Source: Paraliobacillus sp044383835
Lineage (GTDB): Bacteria; Bacillota; Bacilli; Bacillales; Amphibacillaceae
Direction of reading: 5' to 3'
Length of the DNA stretch: 64,000 nucleotides
Assembly: GCF_044383835.1 (NCBI RefSeq)
Contig: NZ_JBISEP010000012.1
Coordinates: 7,510 to 71,509 of the forward strand
Part shown: positions 1 to 9,496 of the stretch, in pieces
Layout: each line of letters begins with the position of its first letter
Numbering within the stretch: the stretch's first letter is position 1
The notes under the pieces: generated by a model
Database searches by the model: none
What the model was told of the DNA's origin: nothing
The model's input: only the letters and a program-made list of their open reading frames with translations
Made by a program: the position numbers and the translations under genes

Positions 1-1
1 T

Positions 2-493
2 TACTTATTGCATGTTCGTCATGGATTCTCATGGGGTGGAAGTGTAATAGATTACGCATTAAACTTAGGTATTGCTGATAATGGGTTATTACTTCTCCCT
101 GTAGGTGTTGGTTTCTTCTTGCTTTACTATTTTACTTTCTACACACTTATTACAAAGAGAAATATCAAAGTTGTAGGTAGAGAAGATGATGTAGAATTTA
201 GTGAAGATAGAGAAGAAGAGGAAAAAGAGCTTACTTTAAGTCATAGTAACCATGAATATATGGCTAAAAAAATTCTGGAGAATATAGGAGGAAAGGTAAA
301 TTTAGTAGACTATGAAAATTGCATGACACGCTTACGTCTTGTAATTAAAGATGCATCGATTATTAATGAAGATAAAATCAAACAAACGGGAGCGCACGGT
401 GTGGTTAGGATTGATAATGAACATATTCAAATTGTTATTGGGCCACAAGTAAGTAAAGTGTACTCTGAATTTAAAAAGCAAGTAGAGAAGTAA
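2..493 (+). CDS. PTS sugar transporter EIICB component, 3' end only
   Basis: This is the C-terminal part of a membrane permease of the phosphotransferase system; the reading frame is open to the left window edge, so the true start lies outside. The first ~55 residues look like the last membrane segments of an EIIC domain of the glucose/N-acetylglucosamine class. A charged acidic linker follows, then an EIIB domain with the typical phosphocysteine context (ENCMTRLR; the Cys codon is at 320-322) and the GAHGVVRI segment seen in EIIB domains. EIIB takes phosphate from EIIA and passes it to the incoming sugar. No EIIA domain follows, so EIIA must come from another protein. The exact sugar cannot be told from this fragment. 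A hairpin terminator follows directly. A damaged copy of the EIIB end is found at about 12.24-12.41 kb. Confidence 0.85.
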   Translation, partial: YLLHVRHGFSWGGSVIDYALNLGIADNGLLLLPVGVGFFLLYYFTFYTLITKRNIKVVGREDDVEFSEDREEEEKELTLSHSNHEYMAKKILENIGGKVNLVDYENCMTRLRLVIKDASIINEDKIKQTGAHGVVRIDNEHIQIVIGPQVSKVYSEFKKQVEK

Positions 494-503
494 CATAATC
501 CTT

Positions 504-560
504 GCATTGAAGTGTCTGAGCTTATTAGATTATAGCTCTTGATGCTTCAATGCTTTTTAG
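504..560 (+). terminator. Rho-independent terminator of the PTS gene
   Basis: The arms GCATTGAAG (504-512) and CTTCAATGC (545-553) pair perfectly, with a second inner GAGC/GCTC pairing, and TTTTT follows. A near-identical copy occurs at 12361-12410. Confidence 0.85.
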
Positions 561-705
561 TTTGGGAAAAAATTTAAAGAAAGAACTATTTTCAGGTTAA
601 TTTCGACAAAATGATTAATATAATCGTCCCAATAATCCTCAAAACGTCAACGACACCGCAAGATTGATATGATATGATAAAAATAGACTTATTTTACCGT
701 ATAGG

Positions 706-1755
706 ATGATGGATATGATGAAAAAAGTAAAAGAAGTGAAAGAAGTACTTACCTTATACCAAAAGAAAACAATAGATATAAATACATTACAGGAACTAAT
801 CTCCCCTTTTGTCGATACCTATGAGGCTTTTGCAAATGTAATCCTATTGCTAGAGGAAGAGGAGATTTTAACGATGGTAAAAAGTAAAGGTCGTTCAATT
901 AGAAAACCTTCCCTCGCTTTGCAGTATCGTATTCATAAAGCAAAAATGAAAAAAGAGCATCATTCCCTTTTACAGCAGTATCGAGTTAAATTCCACAACG
1001 CTATCAATTTAGATTATTACTACAACCAAGATCCCAAGCAATGGCATGAGGATTTCCCTTATTTAAATCAAATTAATAACTACCTTCAAGTACATGGTTT
1101 TCCTATAGAAGCAATTCCAGCACCTGAACGAAGCTATGAGCTAGTTGAAGATGAAAAATGGATTACGGAAAAGAGGGGAAAAGAAGTGTTGGAGCGTGTT
1201 GATCTGTTTGATAAAATGCGCATTATTCCTGTTTCAGATCCATTCCCATTTGCCATTAATCCAAATAAGATACAGGCAACGACACAATTACATTTAATTG
1301 TTGAGAATAAAACAACCTATCAAGGTCTACTGTTAGGAATGGGTAAAACAAATTTTTCTACATTAATCTATGGAAGTGGAAAAGCAATCATTCAAAGTAT
1401 CGAGCAGTTTGATCGACAATATCCTATAGACGCGCATCATCATTTTTTTTACTTTGGTGATATTGATCGTGAAGGTATTACAATTTGGCACAGTCTAAAC
1501 AAAAAAATAAATGCACGATTAGCATTGCCTTTTTATCAAGCATGTTTAGCAAAGAATCCGGCTAAGGGAAAGGATTACCAAAGGCAACGTATGGAGGCAG
1601 AGGGTGCTTTTTTTGAAAATTTTAATCAACAGGAACAGCTACACCTCAAGCAATTGCTTAAAGGTGGCTATTATTATCCACAAGAAATACTGAAAACAAA
1701 GGAATTACAAAAAATATGGGGGGGATCAGATTGGGACAGTTTGATATTGCAATGA
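706..1755 (+). CDS. jetD: Wadjet system nuclease subunit JetD (Toprim/DUF2220-like)
   Basis: JetD is the topoisomerase-VI-like nuclease of the Wadjet anti-plasmid complex; in characterised systems it cuts circular DNA after the JetABC SMC motor has extruded it. The C-terminal half shows a Toprim signature: a conserved Glu in LIVENK (about residue 200) and a GDIDREG motif (Asp ~252 and ~254) for metal binding. The N-terminal half is helical and probably the arm/winged-helix part. About 349 residues is in the normal range. The start is uncertain: ATG codons lie at 706, 709, 715 and 718, and an AGGA at 703-706 best serves 715/718. The stop overlaps the next gene. Here jetD is the first gene, whereas in the best known systems it is the last. 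The call is firm because the following three genes are the other Wadjet components. Confidence 0.85.
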   Translation: MMDMMKKVKEVKEVLTLYQKKTIDINTLQELISPFVDTYEAFANVILLLEEEEILTMVKSKGRSIRKPSLALQYRIHKAKMKKEHHSLLQQYRVKFHNAINLDYYYNQDPKQWHEDFPYLNQINNYLQVHGFPIEAIPAPERSYELVEDEKWITEKRGKEVLERVDLFDKMRIIPVSDPFPFAINPNKIQATTQLHLIVENKTTYQGLLLGMGKTNFSTLIYGSGKAIIQSIEQFDRQYPIDAHHHFFYFGDIDREGITIWHSLNKKINARLALPFYQACLAKNPAKGKDYQRQRMEAEGAFFENFNQQEQLHLKQLLKGGYYYPQEILKTKELQKIWGGSDWDSLILQ

Positions 1756-3233
1756 TTTCATCTGATTATCATGAACGTATGCGACGATTGGCTCTGTTTG
1801 ACCCCTTGTCTGATCTGGAGCGTAAGCGCGAAAAGGATGAAAATGGCCGGATGATTGATATGAAAGGGTTGGGGTTGTTAACTTTACTGTTCTTCTTTGA
1901 GCAAAAGGTGATACGACATTATAAGTCAGGATTAAAGCAGCTGGCAACTTTTATTCAAGAAGTGACAAACGATCGATATCAATTACAGGCAAATGACTAT
2001 TACCGTCTTGCAAATATTCTAGTGGACAACTTTCGCCCGGGAACAGGTGTGAAGCGTACATATACTTTTTACAATTGGGAAATAGGTCGAGAAGAACAAA
2101 TTGATTATTCCATCTTAAAAACAGACCGATTTAACCCAGACACAACGGAGCAATATTATACGTTAGATGAAGATGGGTTAGAGCTCGTTTTTGCAACAAA
2201 AGAGTTCTATAGTGAATTTCAATTATCGATTAATCAATTAATGCTTCGAAAACAGCTTGAACGCGGTGAATTTAGTGGTGCACTTCGCCAAATCAATGAG
2301 ATGCGTGTTGCTGTAGAAGGTATTGATGAACGCATGATAGCGTTGAAGCAAGAAATTCAACGTAGTATTGTCTCTGAAAAAACGTTCGATCGTTACAAAG
2401 ATTTATTAGATGATAGTTATCAACGCATGCAACGAGAAGCAGATGAATTTAAAGAACTACGCCAATTTGTTAAGGAAACAAAGGACAGGCTCTATGCTAA
2501 AGATATTCATCAGAAAGAACAAAAAACATATGATTTGATTTTAACTATCACTAGTGAATTAGAGGGAGTTCACTATGATCATTTTCGTTTGCTAGAGCAG
2601 ACACTAGCATTAAAAAACACCACATTAATTACCGCTCAAGAGTCATTATATTATACAGGAATTGAAGCGTTTAATTTTGATCATGAAATCACCTCTCACA
2701 TTATCTCTGTTCCCTTACCGGTGGAGACGATGAAAGGTGTATTGCATCCTTTTTTACAAGTAGAAGAAGAAAGAATATGGTCTCCGTTAACTTTATTCGC
2801 AGAACAGAGCTTGATTGATGAGCGACAAACGGAACAGAGCGCAGCAATGCTAGAAGCAAAGGGTGATGAAGAAAGTGATGCTAGAACGAAAGCGTTAAGC
2901 AAGCAATATAAGAAATTAATGGAACAGTTGCTGGAGTTATTGAAGGAACAACGTGAAATTAGGCTATCTGATTTCTTTGATTATCTTACAGATACAAACC
3001 AATCTACATTATATACTTATCGCTCTTTTTATGATTTTTGGTTAATTGTGCACCAACGCTCCCCAATTGCCCGTGGGGAAATGGAAAATGAAGAAGATGG
3101 AAAATCTTTATTAGCCGAAGCATTGTACCTACTTGGAGATCAGCGTTTATTTATTACAGAAGAAAAAGCCATATTAAATCGTTATAAGCGATATTCGATT
3201 CAAGAAATGGTTATTCGATTGGAGGAGTCTTAG
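1716..3233 (+). CDS. jetA: Wadjet kleisin subunit JetA (MksF-like)
   Basis: This should be the kleisin of the Wadjet SMC complex, which bridges the two JetC heads. It has an N-terminal helical/winged-helix part (about 1-150), a long alpha-helical middle (residues ~170-270) and a helical C-terminal region after an acidic linker. There is no catalytic motif, as expected. It is identified mainly by position between jetD and jetB/jetC and by size (505 residues). Two starts are possible: ATG 1716, with AAAGGA 12 bases upstream, or ATG 1752, which overlaps the jetD stop as ATGA and would remove 12 residues. The stop overlaps the GTG of the next gene (TAGTG), so translation is probably coupled. Confidence 0.8.
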   Translation: MGGIRLGQFDIAMISSDYHERMRRLALFDPLSDLERKREKDENGRMIDMKGLGLLTLLFFFEQKVIRHYKSGLKQLATFIQEVTNDRYQLQANDYYRLANILVDNFRPGTGVKRTYTFYNWEIGREEQIDYSILKTDRFNPDTTEQYYTLDEDGLELVFATKEFYSEFQLSINQLMLRKQLERGEFSGALRQINEMRVAVEGIDERMIALKQEIQRSIVSEKTFDRYKDLLDDSYQRMQREADEFKELRQFVKETKDRLYAKDIHQKEQKTYDLILTITSELEGVHYDHFRLLEQTLALKNTTLITAQESLYYTGIEAFNFDHEITSHIISVPLPVETMKGVLHPFLQVEEERIWSPLTLFAEQSLIDERQTEQSAAMLEAKGDEESDARTKALSKQYKKLMEQLLELLKEQREIRLSDFFDYLTDTNQSTLYTYRSFYDFWLIVHQRSPIARGEMENEEDGKSLLAEALYLLGDQRLFITEEKAILNRYKRYSIQEMVIRLEES

Positions 3234-3973
3234 TGGATTATAAAGAGGAAAAGGTGATTGAGGCCTTCAGAATATATACAAAATTAGCACGAACTGCTGT
3301 TTCCGACCAAGAGGATGTCCAGTTGTATCGAGCGGATGAAGCTATTCGTAGTTTGTTAGATTTGTATGCCAAAGAAGTAGATGCGGTTATTGTTAACACG
3401 AGTGAAAACCTATACTTAATTCCAGAAACGAAATTATCAAGCTTTCATGTAAGTAATGAGTGGATTAAACGACATTATTTGCGATCAGGCGCTACGAACG
3501 CAGATATCTATTTATTATATTTTTCCACTATCATTCTGTTCGGTAGTTTTTACAATTCGTATCAAAGCGGACGTCCGACACGTGATTTCATCCGAATCGA
3601 GAATTGGATGGAGCGCGTTCAAGAGCGGATAGAACAGCTACAAGCGTTAGATGAGGATGTATTAAAACAAAAGGAGAGTGAGTTCTCTTATAACTGGGGT
3701 TTAATTATCGATAAATGGAATGATATGAACGATGTGAAGGAAAATGTCAAACGTCAAACTGGAAATACGATTAGTCGTTATAGCTTTTTAGATACAGTAA
3801 AGCGTTTTTTAAGAGAACAAGATTTAGTGAAGGATCTGGGTAATGAAGAAATCGCATTAACAGATAAAGCGCAAACAATTATTCAACGATACTTTATGGA
3901 AGTGGAATACAATAAAGGAATACTTACATTCATTTATGAAATGGAGGGACGTCAGCAAGATGCCAGCGATTAG
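3233..3973 (+). CDS. jetB: Wadjet KITE subunit JetB (MksE-like)
   Basis: This is a small helical protein of 246 residues with a predicted tandem winged-helix organisation, the third component of an SMC-kleisin-KITE complex. It starts at GTG 3233, which overlaps the stop of jetA by one base, and has an excellent GGAGGAG ribosome binding site inside the jetA end. Its last 14 bases overlap the start of jetC. I see no enzymatic motif. In characterised Wadjet systems JetB binds the kleisin and helps hold DNA. Assignment rests on operon position and size more than on sequence motifs. Confidence 0.8.
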   Translation: MDYKEEKVIEAFRIYTKLARTAVSDQEDVQLYRADEAIRSLLDLYAKEVDAVIVNTSENLYLIPETKLSSFHVSNEWIKRHYLRSGATNADIYLLYFSTIILFGSFYNSYQSGRPTRDFIRIENWMERVQERIEQLQALDEDVLKQKESEFSYNWGLIIDKWNDMNDVKENVKRQTGNTISRYSFLDTVKRFLREQDLVKDLGNEEIALTDKAQTIIQRYFMEVEYNKGILTFIYEMEGRQQDASD

Positions 3974-6900
3974 TAAAATTCGGTTAGCTAATGTTATCTA
4001 TGAAGAGGGCAATAAGCGTTACAATGATGAATTATTTTTGTTCGATGGCTATAATAGTGCGATTCTATTAGAAAATGGTGGTGGAAAAACGGTATTAATC
4101 CAAACAGCATTACAGGCGATGTTGCCTCACGCAGAGCTTGCTGGTCGAAAGATTGGAAAAACACTGACATTAGAAAATGCACCTGCACACATTGCTGTAG
4201 AATGGATTATTAATGATAAGCCTCGTCGCTATGTGGTGACTGCTGTTACGCTGTTTATGAATAAGCATGGTGTTGATTCACTTCGATATGTGTATGAATA
4301 TCAGCATGGTGATGCTCAATCGATTGAAGAAATTCCATTTGTTCGTGATGTTCAAGGTGGAAAGCGTCCAGCGGAAAAAGGGGAAATGCAAGATTACTAT
4401 AGCGTGATGAAGGATCGATCTTTTTCAGCTAGCACCTTTACTACAATTAAGGATTATCGACAATATATTGAGGAAAACTATCAAATTATTGCAAGCGAAT
4501 GGGAAAACATTGTAAAAATCAATAGCTCTGAAGGTGGCGTCGAGGCGTTTTTTGAGGCGTGTAAAACAACGAATCAACTGTTTGACAGATTGCTAATTCC
4601 TACTGTGGAAAGCGCGATGTCCGGGTATGATAAATCGAATTTTGCAGAGCTGTTCCAGAATCGATATGAAAGCTTTAAACGTTATCAACAATTAACAGAA
4701 ACACTGGATGAAAATAAACAAATTCAAGAAGCATTGACCAATTATACAGAAACGTATGAGCTACTTCATGCAAAAGAGCAGCAATTATATGAAGTGAAGC
4801 AACAGGCAAAAGGAATTTGGGAACAAACCAAGCAACAAGCGAATTCATTTGTCGTTGAGAAGGAAAGTGTTGTATCTAAAATAAAAGACTGGGAGTTAAA
4901 ACAGCATTATCATCAAGTTAAACGAGATTCAAGTAAGCTAGCAGCTAAAGAAGTCCAAAAGCAACAAATTGAACAAAAATATCAGCAAGCAAGCGTTCAA
5001 TTGAAAGAGCAAGAGGTGAGCGTTTCGGAAATTGGGGAGCGTCACGCTTCTTTAAGGTATGCAAAATTCAATAAAGAACGAAAGGAGGCTAAACAAACGC
5101 TGGCCTTTATTCAAGAGCAAATTACATCGTTTGAAGAAGAGACAGACATGGATGGCTTGAAGGAGCAATTAGAAGAGGTAGAACAAGCGTTACACGGTGC
5201 CTATCAAACGCAAATTGAGCAAATTGAAAAAGTGCGAAAACAGTTACAATTTGAAAAGAATCCTTTAGAAGAGCAACTTAAAAATCTAGAAGAACAACGA
5301 ATGACGCTTCAACAAACGTATCAGCAACATCATGATAAAATAATTCAAGTAGAATCTGTTATTGTAAATCGGAAGCAAGATAGTGCAAACATACGACAAT
5401 CCTTACTTGCTAATCCGAATCAAGAAAAAGTGGAAGAGCAATTGCCAACTTGGGAAGCGCGCTATCAACAATTAGACGATGAACTAGTACAGCTTAAAAC
5501 ACAAAGTAAACGAATTGAACGTGAAACGGAACAAAAAGAACAAGAAAGAACGTTATGGCAAACAGAAATGCAAGATAAGGCTCTTCAATTACAAAGGGTG
5601 GAGCAACATTTAGTCAACATCAATGAAGAAGAACAGCATTTGATCCAATCGTTAGCTATGCTAAGAAGCGCCTGGAAAGATGTCACAGGTATTTACCCTA
5701 ACCAACAATCAATAGAAGGTCAATTGGAGAACAATATCGAGAAGCAACGGATTGAACGAGTGAAATGGCTTGATAAAGAACGCGTGTCCCTCCGTTATGT
5801 TGATGATTATGGCAAACAGGAGACTTTCTTTAGTGATCCGTTTTTATCCGAACAAATCGAACGGTGGAAGGAGCAATTAGATTACGTAGAAACTGGTGTG
5901 AACTACTTGAATCAATTACCTGAAGCACAGCAAACATTATTAAAGCGAAACAGGCTTTGGCCAAGTCTATTAGTAACAACGGCAAAGTCTAAGGATCGTT
6001 TGATGGAGCGATTAGAGCAAGTTTCTGATCGTTTTATGTTTCCGGTAAAGATTGTGACGACTGAAGAAGCTACAGTAGTGACTGATGAGGATAATGGAGA
6101 TTGGATCGTTCCCGAACATTGGCGAAGTAATTTAGCATCAAATCAATTTCTTACATGGCAACAACAATTAAAACAGCAGGCTAAAGAGATAACAGTCAGA
6201 AGAGAGAATACGGAGAAAACGTTGCATTCATGGGAAACAGCATTAGATCAATTCCGCACGTTTGTAAAGAAGTATCCATTTGATCAGCTTGTAGCATGGC
6301 AAGAGGAACAATATCACTTGCAGACAGAATTGGAAAATATAACGACTAAGCTACAGCAAGTGGACAAACAAATTATTGATAACAAAACAACGATTGTGAA
6401 ACATAACAGAAGGGCACAAGAGGCAAGCGCAGAGCGTATGGGGATAGAGGCGAAACTGAGAGAAAGTCAGCTTTATTTAACTTATCAAAAAGAAATTGCG
6501 AAAAGTAAATTAGAAATAGACAAGCATTTAGAACACCAACAAGAGCTAGATCGCAAGATGAAGCAGACGCTGCGTTCGACTACGCGTTATCAGGAAGAAA
6601 TAGAGGTTATAAACGATCGCATGCGCGGCTTTGAGTTTGAACGAGAATTGATCCTTAACGACTCGAATTTTTTAGATGTGATGGAATTACCAGTAATTTA
6701 CACGGATGAAAGTGTCTCGATATTGCTAGAGAAACGTAGAGAACTACAGATGCAAAAAGACAAGATGTCACGTGCAATTGGGGAATGGGAACAGAAGGAG
6801 ATCACAGAGAAGAATACCATTCAAACAGCTACAGAGCGCATGGATGAGATTGAACAAGCTATACCGTCGGTTGATAAAGAACAGCTATTCCCGGCTGATG

Positions 6901-8363
6901 GTGACCAGTATATCGAAAGATTGCACATACAATTGAAAAAGGTTAAAGATGAGCTTACAGAAATAAGAGAGACATACCACGCTCTTAGTCAAAATTTTCA
7001 TACTAAAACAGCATTACTTAATGCAGACTATCACGCTTTTAATAAAAAATATCCCGATAATAGTATCGTCCAATTTGAGCAAGCAGATTTAGCTATTGTC
7101 AACGAACAGTTACAGAAAGAAAAGATAGACTTAGATGAACAAAAGAACTACCTTGATCAAGAGTTAGAGAGAGTGAATAAGGAGTTAGCTAGTATAGAAG
7201 AAGCGAAGAATCACTTGAGCATGTTTATTGAAGCGTATCACTTTAATGCACCGGATATTGTTGCGATCGCATTAACAGAGCAAGAAGCAATTGATTTTCA
7301 ATACAACCGTTATGGCTTCGCAAAGCGAGCGACGAATAAGTTAAAAGAAGTGAAGCAATTAGTAGATGTTGAAGTCGAGCATGTACAACAGGCTAAGGAT
7401 AAGTTTCGTATATTTTGTCGTACAAGAATTACAGATAAGAAGCTGCAACAAATGGCTATTCAAGGTGTGGAGCAAAAAAGAGATTACCAGGATGTAATCA
7501 CTTTTAAACAAAATATGCTAGCAAGTATTCAGCGAATTTCTAAATATGCAAATGAACATATTCGTAAAAACGATGAAGAGTTACAAGTATTTATTGAGCA
7601 AATTCATACGCATTTGCAAACGTTAGTAGAAGAACTTGAACAGATACCGAAGAAAACACGAGTGAAGGTAGATAATTGGAAACCGATCTATAGCTTCTCC
7701 ATTCCAAAATGGGAGGATGAAGACGGTAAGTTAAGAATACGAAACCATACGGAATGGATTATGAAGCAATTAGATAATGACAAATACTGGAATGATCAAG
7801 GACACCAAGACATGAATAAAATTAGAGCTGATTTGGAGAAGTGGCTTGAATCAAAACAACTGTTAAAGGTAGTTATGGATCGTGATGTTATGAAAGTACA
7901 TTGTCGTAAAGTAATGAATGACAATCAAATCTCAACACGTTCGTATTCTTGGGAGCACACTAATGTTTGGTCGGGTGGAGAAAAATGGAGTAAAAATATG
8001 ACGCTTTTTTTAGGGATTCTAAAGTACGTGGCCGAAAAGAAAAAGTCTAATCTAACCGATCGTGCTGTTATTCTAGACAATCCATTTGGGAAAGCGTCGA
8101 GTGAACACGTGTTAAGTCCTGTTTTTTTCATCGCCGAGCAATTAGGATTTCAAATGATTGCTTTAACCGCTCATGCAGAAGGGAAGTTCTTGCAAGATTA
8201 TTTTCCGATTATCTATAGCTGTCGTTTACGGGGCACGCAGGAAGGAAATAAGAAGGTGATGAGTACAAATAAATGGCTCCATCATGCTTATTTTCAAGAT
8301 CACGAACCAGCAGTCATTGATCGACTTGGCCAAACGGAACAACTGGATTTATTTCAAAAATGA
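3960..8363 (+). CDS. jetC: Wadjet SMC-like ATPase JetC (MukB/MksB type)
   Basis: This is the DNA-loop-extruding motor of the Wadjet system, 1467 residues. It has a Walker A in ENGGGKT (residues 38-44), a very long glutamine/glutamate-rich coiled coil (~250-700 and ~750-1200) separated by a less charged, hinge-like middle (~570-700), an ABC signature WSGGEKWS (~1337-1344) and a Walker B AVILDNPFGKAS (~1368-1379). The order head-coil-hinge-coil-head is that of SMC proteins. I chose ATG 3960, which has GGAGGG just upstream, rather than the ATG at 3936, which would place that site inside the gene. The gene overlaps jetB by 14 bases and ends the operon at a hairpin. The protein is long for the family, which suggests a type other than the best studied type I. 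Confidence 0.92.
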   Translation: MPAISKIRLANVIYEEGNKRYNDELFLFDGYNSAILLENGGGKTVLIQTALQAMLPHAELAGRKIGKTLTLENAPAHIAVEWIINDKPRRYVVTAVTLFMNKHGVDSLRYVYEYQHGDAQSIEEIPFVRDVQGGKRPAEKGEMQDYYSVMKDRSFSASTFTTIKDYRQYIEENYQIIASEWENIVKINSSEGGVEAFFEACKTTNQLFDRLLIPTVESAMSGYDKSNFAELFQNRYESFKRYQQLTETLDENKQIQEALTNYTETYELLHAKEQQLYEVKQQAKGIWEQTKQQANSFVVEKESVVSKIKDWELKQHYHQVKRDSSKLAAKEVQKQQIEQKYQQASVQLKEQEVSVSEIGERHASLRYAKFNKERKEAKQTLAFIQEQITSFEEETDMDGLKEQLEEVEQALHGAYQTQIEQIEKVRKQLQFEKNPLEEQLKNLEEQRMTLQQTYQQHHDKIIQVESVIVNRKQDSANIRQSLLANPNQEKVEEQLPTWEARYQQLDDELVQLKTQSKRIERETEQKEQERTLWQTEMQDKALQLQRVEQHLVNINEEEQHLIQSLAMLRSAWKDVTGIYPNQQSIEGQLENNIEKQRIERVKWLDKERVSLRYVDDYGKQETFFSDPFLSEQIERWKEQLDYVETGVNYLNQLPEAQQTLLKRNRLWPSLLVTTAKSKDRLMERLEQVSDRFMFPVKIVTTEEATVVTDEDNGDWIVPEHWRSNLASNQFLTWQQQLKQQAKEITVRRENTEKTLHSWETALDQFRTFVKKYPFDQLVAWQEEQYHLQTELENITTKLQQVDKQIIDNKTTIVKHNRRAQEASAERMGIEAKLRESQLYLTYQKEIAKSKLEIDKHLEHQQELDRKMKQTLRSTTRYQEEIEVINDRMRGFEFERELILNDSNFLDVMELPVIYTDESVSILLEKRRELQMQKDKMSRAIGEWEQKEITEKNTIQTATERMDEIEQAIPSVDKEQLFPADGDQYIERLHIQLKKVKDELTEIRETYHALSQNFHTKTALLNADYHAFNKKYPDNSIVQFEQADLAIVNEQLQKEKIDLDEQKNYLDQELERVNKELASIEEAKNHLSMFIEAYHFNAPDIVAIALTEQEAIDFQYNRYGFAKRATNKLKEVKQLVDVEVEHVQQAKDKFRIFCRTRITDKKLQQMAIQGVEQKRDYQDVITFKQNMLASIQRISKYANEHIRKNDEELQVFIEQIHTHLQTLVEELEQIPKKTRVKVDNWKPIYSFSIPKWEDEDGKLRIRNHTEWIMKQLDNDKYWNDQGHQDMNKIRADLEKWLESKQLLKVVMDRDVMKVHCRKVMNDNQISTRSYSWEHTNVWSGGEKWSKNMTLFLGILKYVAEKKKSNLTDRAVILDNPFGKASSEHVLSPVFFIAEQLGFQMIALTAHAEGKFLQDYFPIIYSCRLRGTQEGNKKVMSTNKWLHHAYFQDHEPAVIDRLGQTEQLDLFQK

Positions 8364-8370
8364 TAAGATT

Positions 8371-8405
8371 AAAAGAACCGGGTTGAATGTTCGCCCGGTT
8401 CGTCA
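8371..8405. terminator. Bidirectional terminator between jetC and the minus-strand gene
   Basis: GAACCGGG (8375-8382) pairs with CCCGGTTC (8394-8401). On the minus strand the hairpin is followed by TTTTAAT, so it serves the converging gene at least as well as jetC. Confidence 0.75.
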
Positions 8406-8408
8406 TGT

Positions 8409-9326
8409 TTACTTAATAATCTCGTTAAAAACTTCTTTGTCTTGCAAGTCAATAATCTTCAACTGATTGGTTTCTTTGATAAAAATACTTTTATATTGTT
8501 TCTGACTATCTTCATTACTCACACGCATCACGCGTTTATGCTGATTATCCTCAATGATTCTCGCATGGTCATCATCTGCATTGATTTGTTCTTCTAGTGT
8601 GTCAAACTCTGGAAGATCATCTACTTCAACAGTAGATTCGTTTGCTTCTTCTGTTTCGTTATCATCGTCATCAACTTCTGGTTGATCGGTATCCTTAATT
8701 AATTGATTAAAAACCTCTTTGTCGTGCGAGTCAATAATCTTCAATTGATTGGTTTCTTTAATAAAAATACTTTTATATTGTTTCTGACTATCTTCATTAC
8801 TCACACGCATTACACGTTTATGCTGGGTATCCTCTATAATTTGTGCGTTATCGTCATCTGCATTGATTTGTTCTTCCAATGTATCAAACTCCGGGAAATC
8901 ATCAATGTCAACAACTGATTCATTTTCTTCGGCTTCATTATCATCGTCATCAAATTCTAGTTGATCGGTAGCTGTTATAACTTGGTTGAAAATTGTTCCC
9001 TTGTCCAGGTCAATAATTTTCAGTCTGTTTGTATTTTTAATAAAGATGCTTTTGTATTGTTGATCATTATCGGTTAACATAATGACACGTTTATCGGAAT
9101 TGTTTTCAAGGACTTGTACGTTGTAATCTTCAACATCATCCATGTACTCATCCAACACCTCATACTCGAAAAACTGCTCTAACTTGCTATCATCATCCCT
9201 CACCTGATGTTCATCATAAGAATTAACGTTCATTTGATCGGCTGTGTCGGTTGCATTAGCAGCTCCAACGAATCCTCCTGCCAATAGTAGAGTTCCTGTT
9301 ACTGTAGTTAATAATAATTTTTTCAT
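8409..9326 (-). CDS. Secreted acidic protein with three tandem repeats, function unknown
   Basis: The protein is 305 residues when started at the ATG at 9326, which has a GAGGAGG site; an upstream in-frame ATG at 9347 would include that site and is less likely. A signal peptide is clear (MKKLLLTTVTG..., a hydrophobic core, then a GAANA-type cleavage site). The mature part consists of three units of about 94 residues, each with a QYKSIFIK-type strand, NQLKIID and an acidic linker rich in D and E. Units two and three are nearly identical in DNA over about 220 bases with a 282-base period, so that duplication is recent; unit one is older. The units look like small beta-rich modules, perhaps PepSY-like, but I do not recognise the family. 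It is divergent from a two-component operon whose third gene also carries repeated extracellular modules, so it may be a target of that system. Confidence 0.8.
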   Translation of the reverse strand: MKKLLLTTVTGTLLLAGGFVGAANATDTADQMNVNSYDEHQVRDDDSKLEQFFEYEVLDEYMDDVEDYNVQVLENNSDKRVIMLTDNDQQYKSIFIKNTNRLKIIDLDKGTIFNQVITATDQLEFDDDDNEAEENESVVDIDDFPEFDTLEEQINADDDNAQIIEDTQHKRVMRVSNEDSQKQYKSIFIKETNQLKIIDSHDKEVFNQLIKDTDQPEVDDDDNETEEANESTVEVDDLPEFDTLEEQINADDDHARIIEDNQHKRVMRVSNEDSQKQYKSIFIKETNQLKIIDLQDKEVFNEIIK

Positions 9327-9415
9327 ACGATTTCCTCCTCGTTTCATTGATTAATTTCATTGTATCGATTTAAAATAAGAATATCTTTAGAGTAAAATTA
9401 GAATTTGATTAGAAT

Positions 9416-9455
9416 GGAAGGAAGCCGTTATTTCCTTCATGTCTAATGATATAAT
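9416..9455 (+). promoter_or_regulatory. Candidate promoter/operator of the two-component operon
   Basis: TATAAT stands at 9450-9455, with no good -35. Just upstream, GAAGGAA (9417-9423) and TTCCTTC (9432-9438) form an inverted repeat where a -35 would lie, a possible regulator site. Confidence 0.35.
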
Positions 9456-9496
9456 GAATAGAGAATATTTCTTTGGAACGAGAGAGGGGAAGGAAA

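Noticed and set aside
3936..3960. Upstream start for jetC at 3936
   Set aside because: GGAGGG lies between 3936 and 3960, correctly placed only for ATG 3960, and the protein then begins with the SMC-like strand.
8703..8918. Plus-strand 71-residue frame
   Set aside because: It is the shadow of the repeat protein on the other strand, with no ribosome site.
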